This document shows, one piece after another, positions 12,101 to 22,300 of a stretch of 64,000 nucleotides of DNA (position 1 is the first letter of the stretch; each line of letters starts with the position of its first letter). Below the pieces are notes generated by a model. The model ran no database searches, had not been told where the DNA came from, and saw only the letters and a list, made by a program, of their open reading frames with translations. The stretch covers positions 63,965-127,964 of the forward strand of contig QAXH01006238.1 in the NCBI GenBank assembly GCA_004335635.1, in the 5' to 3' direction. The stretch comes from Chloromonas sp. AAM2 (lineage: Eukaryota > Chlorophyta > Chlorophyceae > Chlamydomonadales > Chlamydomonadaceae). The translations under genes and the position numbers were made by a program.

Positions 12101-13900
12101 AGGCTCGTTATGTTTTCAACAGTACGGGCGATATTTCACACATGTGGTATGTTCTGTTGGCCATCACACGGGGGTACTATTTTAATTTTGCTCCCGGTCA
12201 CTTGCAAGCGTCACTTGTATGGGCCCGGTCACTTGCAACGCCCTCGTGCCGTGCATGTGTTTTCTTTTCTTGTTACTTAGGACGGTCCGATTCTTCACAA
12301 CGAATATACATCCCTAAACTGCCTGAAACTGCTTCAACGCAACTGTTGGGACTGCTGGTGCAAGTCCATCCCTTGCCTCCAATCGGGTTTGTTCGTCGCC
12401 CTCAGGTGATCACGTTTGAGGAGCGCGAGTACTCGGACAGCATGTTTGCACCCCCACAGGCCTCGCCACATGTGGTGGGGGCAGACAGCATTGGGCTGGG
12501 GCTGGCAGGAAAGCAAGGACAGGTAAGCAACACTGGCTACGACTCGGGTGTGGGACTACCGTACTGCTACAAGCGGTTTGGTGGCCCATAAGGGGCGTTG
12601 GCTTTCAGGCGGTTGGTCAAAATCACGCAAAACAGTATGGAGCATTATCATTACTACTATTATCATCATTACTATTAGTATTATCATCATCATCATTATT
12701 AGCATTACCAGCATATGTTGTCATTTACATGATGGCTGTGAATGATGCTCCCCAGCACAAGCACCATGCGGCGTGCCTGTCCCAGGCTTGTCCAACGCTG
12801 GGACTGCTTAGGTCAACAAGCCATGCAATGTTTAGTGTTGATGACAAAGCCTGTGAATTGTAGTTACGTTAGAACTGCTATATCAATGGCCTTACATGAT
12901 GGCTCTGAATGATACATCCAATGCGACAAGCCTACCAAGGCCTGCCCAACTTTGTGTAAGCCTCACCAACCCTTGCTGAATTGGTCAGATTCCCCTTTAC
13001 TAGGAGAAGTTTTTGCAATCTGCGCAATCAGTAGATGTTTGCGTTGGACGTGCTTCATGGTGTGCACTCCCTCCTTGTAAGCTAGGACTGCCTGTGTCAA
13101 TGGTCTTATCTGCCCTCCACATGCAGGCGGTGCGGCTGACCAATCTTGACTTCGCCAGCCTTGCAGCGGCCGCCAGTCAGTTTGGCCAGGTGCCTGTCGG
13201 CATGGGCCCTTCCATCCCCATCAACATGTTGATGCTGGGCGCCGGAGGTCTGGGCCTGGGGCTAGAGGGCGTCAGCTTGAGGGATGGCGTGACGGGCACA
13301 GGGGCGAGTGCAAAGGACGGCGGGATGGGCCCGACTGGTACCGGCACAGGAATACCGGTTGGAGTAGCAGATCAGGTGGGTGAAGAAACATTATAGCTTC
13401 GTTGTGGTTTCTTGCTGTCATGATGTTCACGGCAGGGAGGACCCGGGCACGGTGTGAACGGAGTGGACACGGAACGGATTTGCAGATCTAGGTGTAGTGA
13501 TGGCAGTGTGTGTACAATGGCCGGCCCAATCCTCGTGGGACACAAGCACACCGATCCATGTTGGCATGGGCAACTGTGTTCCCGTTCTTACGTTATTCCG
13601 CGAGTTTCCACAATGCAACTCAGCTGTACCGTTATGTTGTGTGCATTTGTGCAGGGTCGCGATCCGTGGGGTCGGCCCACCTCCGACAGGCGCGGGCAAA
13701 TGGTGGGTGGGGCGGCCGGTCCACAACGGACTGTCGGCCTCACGCGCTTGGGCTCAGATGCAGCGGCGGCCAGTGGCAGCCTGTTGCAGGGGTCTGGGCC
13801 GGCGGGGCAGCGCGGGCCGGGGGGCGCATCGGCCTCGCCTGCTCGCCGACAGGCTCTGCAAATGGGCCGACCACAGGGCGGTTACCGAGGGGCATACTGA
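203..13900 (+). CDS. LRRC9: LRRC9-like leucine-rich-repeat protein (5' partial)
   Basis: Long leucine-rich-repeat protein of ciliated eukaryotes; molecular role poorly known. Exons read by phase: 203-300, 640-801, 1314-1459 (end uncertain), 1825-1856, 2385-2508, 2626-2685, 3329-3418, 3744-3842, 4055-4111, 4529-4787, 6225-6319, 6817-6968, 7369-7520, 7760-7908, 8386-8532, 9088-9178, 9630-9735, 10626-10763, 11161-11298, 11573-11630, 11872-11984, 12406-12522, 13127-13375, 13655-13900 (TGA). About 1,030 residues are visible. Repeats of the LxxLxLxxNxI type appear in two blocks (3329-4787 and 6817-11984). Family-diagnostic stretches are LVLPEYLVEFQYTL (about 1340) and LDGTPID followed by SGRLTLEFLEEKLGH (8386-8500). 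The C-terminus (13127-13900) is Gly/Arg-rich and low complexity. The N-terminus is outside the window. Phase does not match between 9735 and 10626, so one LRR exon is missing from this model. Confidence 0.82.
2133..2192 (+). pseudogene. Degenerate duplicate of the LRRC9 exon at 2385
   Basis: The stretch starting GCTGTTGGCTCGGCC, preceded by an intact CACACAG acceptor, copies the start of the true exon at 2385 (GCCCTTGGCTCGACC). The translations are LARPVMNRSAFHFDS and LARPLMNWLAFHFDS. The copy is open but ends without a strong donor, so it is either a relic exon or a weak alternative exon. The flanking CACA/CCCA-rich DNA is duplicated too. Confidence 0.7.
3161..3328 (+). repeat. 24-bp minisatellite carrying seven tandem splice acceptors
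   Basis: Seven near-identical 24-base units run into the LRRC9 exon at 3329. Each ends in GATTGGTGCGCAG (one copy has GGGGCGCAG), so possible acceptors fall after 3184, 3208, 3232, 3256, 3280, 3304 and 3328. Units are open in the exon's frame and encode GHAVIGAQ. The unit starts with GGTC, as does the exon. Confidence 0.9.
4389..4455 (+). repeat. Dispersed repeat family A, copy 1
   Basis: The core is GGCCTTCAGTCCGGGGAAGA then CTGCTCAGC, preceded by TTGTTGTTG and followed by a GGGCAAGG-rich tail. The same arrangement recurs at 27700, 25594 and 5461 on this strand and at 32697 and 53095 on the other. The core contains the hairpin CAGTCC-GGGGA-GGACTG in the best copies. It lies in an LRRC9 intron. 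Confidence 0.75.
4792..5454. mobile_element. Harbinger-like MITE, TSD TAA, inserted in an LRRC9 splice donor
   Basis: The left end reads GGGGGCGTTCACGCG and the right end, reverse-complemented, reads GGGTGCGTTCACATG. Both are followed inward by AAATTTGGATCCAAA-type sequence, giving imperfect terminal inverted repeats of about 50 bases. TAA flanks both ends (4789-4791 and 5455-5457). A TAA target duplication and GGG-starting ends fit the PIF/Harbinger (Tourist) class. No transposase is encoded. The TAA lies inside the GTAAG donor of the exon ending at 4787. Confidence 0.8.
5461..5502 (+). repeat. Dispersed repeat family A, diverged copy 2
   Basis: GTTGTTGTGTACATGGCCTTC followed by AATCCAGCGAGACGCTCAC matches the family core at lower identity. 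It begins six bases after the target duplication of the MITE. Confidence 0.5.
6121..6202. repeat. CA and GATAAT microsatellites
   Basis: An (AC)n tract of about 36 bases is followed by GATAAT repeats. They end 22 bases before the LRRC9 exon at 6225. A second (AC)n tract lies at 6533-6602. Confidence 0.95.
8958..9013 (+). repeat. Dispersed repeat family C, copy 1
   Basis: GCAGTACCGTGGGTTGAACC is followed by ATGAAAAGCCATGTAATGATGATG. The same order occurs at 49129 (as a hairpin) and at 60591. It lies in an LRRC9 intron. Confidence 0.7.
9171..9406 (+). repeat. 22-bp minisatellite carrying eleven tandem splice donors
   Basis: Ten full units of the form GTAGGCTCGGGCAA then GGTGTCAG follow the exon ending at 9178. 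Each unit repeats the last eight exon bases and the donor GTAGGC, so candidate donors fall every 22 bases from 9179 to 9399. Units vary only at a few positions (CGGG/CGAG, GCAA/GTAA). Use of any but the first donor shifts the frame unless three units are added. Confidence 0.92.
12640..12715. repeat. ATT/ATC-type microsatellite
   Basis: Imperfect TTATCATCATTA trinucleotide tract in the LRRC9 intron after 12522. Confidence 0.9.
12989..13089 (+). repeat. Dispersed repeat family D, copy 1
   Basis: About 100 bases starting TTCCCCTTTACTAGG and containing TTTGCGTTGGACGTGCTTCA match 40735-40833 at high identity. The copies lie 28 kb apart, here in an LRRC9 intron and there in intergenic DNA. No coding capacity or terminal repeats were seen. 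Confidence 0.75.
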
Positions 13901-15145
13901 ACACGAATCGACTTGATGCTGCTTGCGAACTAGCGCGCCTGCTGATCGAGCCAATCTCCTTGTTGCTTTGTAGTGCGCAGCAGTTGAGCATAATGACAAG
14001 GAATCGACTCATCGACTGCTGATCACTGACTGCTGTTCAATCAACTGGCAATAGAAAGATGCACCTGCTGTTGCAGGCAACCTGCACGGCAGACAGCAAG
14101 ACGGACTTATTGCTAATTGCAAAGTAGCACGCCTGCTTGTCGTGCTCACGCCTTGTGGCTTTGCAGTGAGCAGCAGTTAGGCTTTTAGTGGCTAGCTGTC
14201 ATCATTCATTCATTGATTTCATTTGATCCTCGGACTGTGAACATGCATTCATGTCATTGGGGCTTATGATTGTGTTGCGGACCAAGCCTGTGATAACGTA
14301 TGCCGTTGTGGTACTTGAAGGCGTTTTCAAATCAGGGAGGCCGTCACACGACACAGGTCGGGATGTGTACCACCCTGACCTACTCTGAGCAGGAAAGAGC
14401 GCTTGACGCATTGTCTTTTGGGTTCAGCAAAAGCAAGAATTGCTGGCAGCGCATATTGACTCTCCTGCCAGAGAGCTTATCCCCTCTCCTATTGGTATCA
14501 ACGTGTGCAGGCTACATGATGGAACCCAAAAAGGTGCAAATGCGATCCTGTTGTACGTCCTGTTGTGAGTGGTGGTGTTTGAGAAAGGGCGGCGCCTGAT
14601 TGGTATTCTCTGTGTGCCTTGGCCTTAGGACCAGGGACGCTAACCCTGAGATTGTTCTGCGTGTGCGTGCCCGACACAAGAAGCCTTTGTGTGCAAATGT
14701 TCACGCCTCAGTTTGTCTAGAGTCGTGATCCTCGTCCGCTTTTGCCTTGCGACCCTTGGGCGGTTTTCCATGGGCGTTGCTGTCACCCAATTCAAAAAAA
14801 AGTAAAACTTGCCGAGGAATGCGGAAAAGCAACAAAGTCTAGCAGTATAATACTGTCCGTATAGAACTCGTATCCAAAAGAAAGTGATCAGCAGTTGTGA
14901 GCGCCGCAGCTTGCGCAGCCGGCAAGCACAGCACAGCAGCACAACAAGCACAGCCTGATGACGTCATACAGTCTTGTGCGTGCTGATCAAATGCAACCCT
15001 CTCTCTCCTGTACATAACACATGCCAGCATATGCTTCAAACTGGCCATACCGTTGGCACACGAACTCTCAGTATCTGTCTTATCCTGACTCTCAAACTCA
15101 CCTTTTGTACCGCGTTCGACAGCACCTCAGAGGTGGGCAACTCTG
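13901..15145. other. Spacer between LRRC9 and SEN1 genes
   Basis: No gene recognised. It holds a family B repeat copy near 14331-14400. The 3' UTR of the LRRC9-like gene and the promoter and 5' exons of the helicase gene must lie here, but I cannot place them. Confidence 0.6.
14331..14400 (+). repeat. Dispersed repeat family B, copy 1
   Basis: The consensus order is GGGAAGCCGTCAC, GGACAC, GGGATGTG, then CCCTGACCTACCCTGAGCA and AGAAAG. Other copies are at 25882, 30638, 42093 and 42847 (plus) and at 33135 and 30291 (minus). No open frame or terminal repeat was recognised. Confidence 0.75.
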
Positions 15146-15595
15146 ATGGAGACGGAAAACCTAAAGAGGAACGAAGGAGCAAAGAATCCGGCGGCGGTTA
15201 CGGCCGGTCGGTTAAAGCCTTTTCTGCCGCCCATGACTGCCATCAACTCTACACCTACAAAGAATACTCAAGACCTCTCACGTGAAACTTGGCATCGCCA
15301 GTTCTTCAGCCTACGAGCATGCGGCGTACTATACTACAGTACGAGCCATGCATCGGCATGGGTGACACTTGAGGGCTGTCCAGCCAAGAGAGGCAGCCAC
15401 AGGCGGCAAGATGGTGAGGCTAGCACGGTGCTGTCATGACGAGCAGACTGCCCACCCTTGGTCATCATCATGCATGCAACATGCACCGATGCATGGATGG
15501 ATGGTCAGCACCCATCTCCAGCCCACAGCTCAAGGCACATGGTGTCTATCAGAGGTTTCCTGCTGCTAACCAGCACGTGAGAGGTGGTTTCACAG

Positions 15596-16347
15596 GTGGA
15601 CATAGGCCAAGCAGCCACCAAGCTTCAGCGCATTATCCTGACATGGGATTACTGGGAGCTCAACCGAAAGACAGCAGAGGGCAAGGGGCCGTTTGAGACC
15701 CTAAGAGCCGTGCCTAACACTTTCACTAACATCAAGGTACGCACATCACGAGGAATCATATCCTGCACGACGATGAACGGAATCACACTTCACGTAGTCC
15801 GCTCTACATAGCAACATGGCCTGGGCAACCTGTAGTCCTTCTGCAGTTGCTCATCAATCCTACTTTAACACCAAAGGTCAGGAAGTAATGTCATCAATTG
15901 CGTGTCCTATTGCAGGATTACATGTCTGTATTTGAGCCTCTGCTTCTTGAGGAGTGCTGTTCCCAAGTGCTCAAGGGGGTGGAGGAGGGTGAGGTGCTCT
16001 CGCCGCATCCCTGCGTGTCCTCAAAGTCTGAGGCGGTGAGTCAACCGCGTCAACCAACCTCTCACGTGCCTGCCAACACCAGCAGCACCAACACTTTACC
16101 TGTTATCCTACTCACAGTTAAACCTACAATGCTTCAGCACATTCAATCAATCATCATCATAAGATTACGAGAAATGCTGTCTTATGCCGATTAATGACGT
16201 CTAAACTGTGGCCGTACCTGTGTGCCTTGCCTGTGCAGAAGGATGAGTTTCTGTACTCGAGGCTAGTATTACAGCGGGGGGAGAGCGAGTTCTACTCGGA
16301 TAACGACCTCATACTGCTCTGCAAGCAGAACCCAATGGTCAGAGGCA

Positions 16348-16386
<39 letters not shown>

Positions 16387-19300
16387 GTGGAAACACGATG
16401 ACTGCAGCCACAGCTCACATGGCATGGCACGCACGTGCATCACGTTCTGCATGCATGTGCATCACACTCTCCACTTGATCATTTGACAGTGGTACGCAAA
16501 AGCCGTTGTAGTCGTCTGGCAGGAATGAACATGTGAGGGTTGTCGTCATGGGTGGCGTGTGCCACAGCCTGCCAGCCACGACTACCAGCCTCAGCCTTTC
16601 CTTCTAGTTGCTGATGCACCTGGGGCATTCAAACCATCCTTCATGCCTTTCTAGCCCTCACAGCCTGGTTTACCTGGTGCGCTTTCTTGGTGTTTCCCCA
16701 CGTGTCTTCTCATTTGCATGTGTGTGTAGGAGGAAGAGCCAGCCAACTGTCAGAACAGCGCAGTGTGGGAGTTGCATGCTCTGGGTGTGTGCGAGGGGCG
16801 GGAGGGCGAGCAGTCGCTCCGGGTCAAGTTCTGTCTCACGGACGAGTCGCAGGCAGGCAACCCTGTGGGCCTCGCACGGTAAGGAAAAGCGACCGGACAC
16901 ATTGCAGTGGTGCATGAGATGTCATGCATGCATGGTACCTGCAGTGCCCTGCATGAATAGTGTCTAGCATGCATGATACGTGCACTAACAGCATGGCATT
17001 TCCTGCATGCACTTCAGCACTCATCATGAGCCAGAACAGGCATTGCTTCAGCTTGAGTTTGTGTGCTACCATTTCCTCCAGTGCTATTCTTAAGTCTGCG
17101 ATCTGCCATGTAATGATCTGGTACATGTGCCATGGCATGGGCGGGGCAATTATTACTTGTACCATCTTACATCTTCTCAATTCCTGCGGTCCAGCACGTT
17201 CACACCGTGAGCTGCAGCCTGGGGGGTGCAGCATGGCGGGTTATAAGCTCCCTACTCCCTGCTTGTTGCCTTGGTATTGTTGCAGTGTGCGTGCCATGCG
17301 TGCTGGCTTGGAGGCTGCTGACTCGTGCTGGTGGCTGCTCAAGCTCAGCAACATGAGCACACTCAGCCGAGAGTGGGTGGCGCTGCAACACGCTCACTGC
17401 TGTCCCTTCATCGACATACTGCTCAATTGCAAACCAAGGTGAGACAGAAACAGCCAAGTAACAAATCACGTGGTGGTTTGCATGCAGGAGCTTGGACCGT
17501 GCCGTCTTGATACATTTCGTATCTTGCACAATTGACAAATGCAAATTGAGGTACTCATTAGGACATAGATTTCAGTGATTTGCATGGACCTGTGACCACC
17601 AGTTGTCGACTTGATACATCCATATTCATGGGCTACAGACACATTAGGATTGTATCCTGCAACTCAGGAACGAACGACGGTTTTGCTGTTTGTGAAGAGC
17701 ATTGTAGCCCTCACTGCCTAGCGTATGGCATCAAAGGCATGGGCCGGAATCAAAGGTCATGGCCGTGTGCTGGCTTACTGCATGGCTGCAGGAGTGCGCA
17801 TGAGTCTCGCCACATGGACATCCCCCAGGGCATGAACACGACCATGGAGGTCACATGCAACCCATCGCAGGTCAGCGGCTTCTCTACTTGCTATCATCTT
17901 ATCAACGTTAGCTACCCTTTAGTTCTACGAACTGCGTTTTTGACTGATTATCTGCTTCAGCCATGGTCAGGAGATTTCGCGGAAGAAAGGTCACTAACTT
18001 GGTTTTTCTTAAGCTAATCATTTGGCTTCAGGCATGGTCAAGAGGATCCGCTGGAGCAAGTTGTAGCCGCATGGCATGTAAGCTGAAAACGATGTTTCCT
18101 TGCTGTCAGAAGTGATGAAATGTGCGCTTTATGTTTTTGATGGACAACGCGGAGACGCTTGCTGGGCCATTGTCAAGCTTTTGCCCTTTCAGTGCAGCTG
18201 TGTGCAAATGAATAGAAATTGCTAACCTGAACTAACGCTGGCATTTTTTGTTTGTTTGCGATGCCGTTGTTAAAGCTCTACCTCTTGAGAGCAGAACTGT
18301 GAACCAATGTGTTTGTTGGCCTTGTTGCTGCAGATGGATGCCCTGCGTGCAGGCCTAGACGGCAGCCCCCTGGTGCTGATCCAGGGCCCACCTGGGACCG
18401 GCAAGACCCGCACCATCCTGAACCTGCTGTCAGTCATCATGCATGCAGCGTCCAAGAATGGGCTTGAGGCACTCAAGGTGCGATAGGCAGGCTGAAGAGG
18501 GGGTTGGCAAACCTGGAAAACTCATCATGCATGCGGCGCAGAAGTGATCATGCCAACACAAGTGGAGGAAGGGGCAGACTGGCATGCAGACAGACAGGCA
18601 GAGAAAGCTGACAAGCACAAGAGGTAGACAGGCAGTCGTGCAAGCAAAGCAGGCAGACTTGCAAACAAATATGCAGGCAGGCAGACACAGGTGAACAGGC
18701 AACCATGCAAACAATCAGGAACAAGACAGGCATGCAGATAGACAGACAAGCAGGCAGCCAGGCAGACAGACTCAAAGATGCTATACAGGGATATTAACAG
18801 ACAGGCGGCCGGACAGCGTGACATGATCGTGCTAGGGCATTCAGAAAACAAGGCAGGCATGCAGAAAGGCGCGCAAACAAACGAGCAGGCAGACAAGCAC
18901 GCAAGCAAGCAAACAGGCAGACAAGCAGCCCTTGTTCGTTGCATGCGTGTGTGCTGCACAGGCCGCCACCGGCACATTGAGTGCGGCAGGGGGCGACACA
19001 CAGCGGCTGGGGTGGGAGGAGCGGGCGCGTCTGTGGCATGTGCAGGCACCGTGGGTGCTGGGCAAACGAAACCCCAGGTGCGGGCAGGCTTAGTGTCTGG
19101 TTCCACACCAGGGGAAGGGGTGCAACCTTCTCCAGTTTTGCGTCTGCGCGGATCTGTTCAACGAGTACAAATTCTCAGGGGGGGTCAACTACTGTTAGAG
19201 GGTCATGGACATGTGAGCAGACCATCCAAAACTCAAATGCATAAGCCTCGGCGATCACCATGATCGATCACGTCCATGACCCTCTAACAGTAGTTGACCC

Positions 19301-22300
19301 CCTCTGACAAAACCTTAAAACTGTCGAACCTGTGTCATTGGACCCTTGAAGTAAGTATTGGGACAGCTGGTGCAAGTCCACACCGGGGATTGCGTTGGTT
19401 GGGCAGGGCTTGATGCTTTGTCACATGGCACCTGTATTTTCATTCCTGCCATAGCCTGCCCACGCAGGGATGAGGTCTGTCAATCATTGATTGATTCACA
19501 GTGATGATCTCAATGACTTCCCTGCCTTTTGCTGCACAGTCATGGCGTCAACTGCCCTTTCACTCCACAGCACAAGTTTTTCTAGGGCTTTCTCCATCTG
19601 TCACTGGTATTACGATATGAGCTGCCGCACTGGCCTGATTCCCTGCCATTTGCTGCACATGCAGGGACGAGATCACTCCGTATGACGATGTGCCTGCCCA
19701 GGCCGCCAAGGACTGCTGGGGCCTGCTGAGGCACGCCGCGCCCCTCAAGCTGGGCAAGGACTCGGGGCCCAAGGCGCACGTGCTGGTGAGTGGGACAGAC
19801 TCGCACTGCTATACTGTCATGTAAACCGCACACCAGGGGGGGGGTGTGTAAAATAGGAAATGACCATATGAGGGAGTGGGTATCTCCGAACCACTTGTAC
19901 GAATGCTGACGGTATAAGGAGCTCGAATTCAAGTTTTCAGGTCATTCTGAGATGATTGACTGGGTGGTGAAAAAAGTCCTCCAAAAGGCCCGAGCTACTT
20001 TTTCGTCCTTTTTGAGTATTTCTTGTTTCACGGCTCAATAAACAACAATTTCAAGGCTGTTGAAGATGTGGCTGGTTGCAGCTCGTTAAGATGTATCCGA
20101 AACCATCTTCGTTTCCCGGATTGGCCTTGTGGGTGGTTTGTTATGGGCTGGGGAAGTATCAGAGGGTGCTGGCGCTGGCTTGGCCTGCGTCACCTGCGGC
20201 GCCAGGCAGCAGGTCACGCAAGCAGCGATCCAAATTGCAGAGCGGGACGTGCTTGCATACCTTGGAAGTGAAGTTCACCTTTGGCATGCCCCCATGGCCT
20301 GTGACATGGGTGGCGGTTAGGGTTCGGTTAGGGACGGCTGGGCTTTGATGACCCGTAAGTGAGGCAATGTTCAAGTGAACTATGCAAACAAGTTGTCCAG
20401 GGGATAGGCCTTGACGAGAGCTTTCGATTGAGCCCCTTTTCATGTAATTCTGAGCCGTTTCTGGGTGGTTTCCAAAAGTGGCCCAGTTTTCAAAAAGCCG
20501 ATGCTATTTTTTATCATAGGGTACGGATTTTCAAAAAACCTTCCCTTCTGCCGCACATCACGTTTTTACTTTGGTCAAAGGAATTGTGGCACTGCAGGAC
20601 CAGACCTTCATCACCTTATTGCTACTCCTATGCATTATTCAATTGTATCATTACATGGCCCACTGGTTGGTGGAAAATACTCTCTCACACTACAGACACT
20701 CAGACTGGGATACAAAAATCTCACACTACAGACACTCACACTACAGACTGAGATGCAAAAAGGCACTTGCGCTGAAGATCCGCCCACTGAGAGTCTGTTG
20801 TCAAGTGGGTGAGGCACACCCTCGTCACCTTTTTGTTCACACAAAGCCTCGAGCGGAGAGGAATTGGTTCAACTGCAGCACGTGTGCCCGCGTGTGTTTG
20901 GGGTGATGTTGTTTGATTTGATGTTTACTGTAGTGCTGCGGTAGAGTTGTCCTATCCGATGGTATGCTAGTTTGTCCTGTTCTTCTGTTACATTGTCAAA
21001 CCTTGAGCCAGAGGCCGATTGAAACCTCTGAGCATTTAGGGTAGCCTGCATGGCTACACCGAACATGACTTATGCCGACTGATATAATAGGGGGGAGACT
21101 TTGGACATGGAAGCCTGGATTGAACTTGCAGTATGCATGCCCTTCGCATACCTTGGCAAAGGGCAGCCATGCACACACGTGCCTCATGCCCTCTTATCGT
21201 TTTAGCCTGGAATGAGCCAACAGCACATCATGACTGGCTATACATCCATCCATCCATCCATCCATTCATCCATCCATCCATCCATCCATTCATCCATCCA
21301 TCCATCTACTTTGTGTCCATTGTTTCTGGACTTCACCAGTGCTCTGGAAAGCTCTCATGAAACTGAGCACAATGGCATCCTCATGTCTGCAATGGACCTG
21401 TAGCTTGGTGGGAGGTGTCAGACCCGAAACCCCCCTTCCCCAAACCAAAAGTGAGTTATGGGTTGCCAAAAATAATCGTGCACTTCCTTGGGTTTTAACA
21501 GTCTTATGGTCCATGTGGGCTGCAGGTGTGCGCGCCGTCAAACAGCGCTCTGGATGAGATCGTGCTGCGCATCATGAAGAGCGGCCTCATGGACAAGGAC
21601 GGCAACATGTGCGTCAAACAAAAACGGTTGAGGCAGGGCTGTGACAATTGCCTGCTGTGTGCGGAAGAGGGTCGGATCAGTTGCCTGCATAGGGTCATAT
21701 GCACATGTACGGACTCACACTGATGCCATGCTGTAATTCAAATTGTCATTCTCATGTATGTGCCTTGCTCACAGATTGCTCAGTAGGGGCAAATAAGTCA
21801 ATCGTCAGTTTGGGTTTACCTGTATGTTATAGTTATGTATGATCAGCTTTGGGCACGAGTAGCCTAGATGTCAGTTTGGGGGACTGGCAGCTTGTGCAGC
21901 AAAGAAAGGACGAGTGCGAGGTGCAAGGCCACATGGGCTGAACAAAACACATCACAACTGCTGATGCCCGCATGGCAGTGCGCCGTCTGCATCCGCTGGG
22001 CCCTTTTCGCCTCGGCCTGTACCTTCCAACTCGTGCCTCAGTAAGATCCATGGAGGCCCCGCTAGGGGTCGTCAAGGGATATGGATAACGTAATGCCATG
22101 AATAGCGGGTTGCCTTCCATGTCCTTCTGCAGGTACACCCCCAGTGTGGTGCGTGTGGGCATGAACGCACACCACAGCGTCAAGGCGGTTTCACTGGATG
22201 CCATTGTCGATGCACGGCTGGGCGATGGGGTGAGGCGCCTAGATCTCCTAGAGCCATCTAGGGTGCCGTCAAAACGTTAAGCCATAAAACCTAAATCAAA

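Noticed and set aside
18525..19106. Minus-strand open frame of 193 codons rich in Cys, Leu and Pro
   Set aside because: It is the antisense of a CAGG/CAGA satellite in a SEN1 intron; repeated CLSACLP-type peptides come from the repeat, not from selection.
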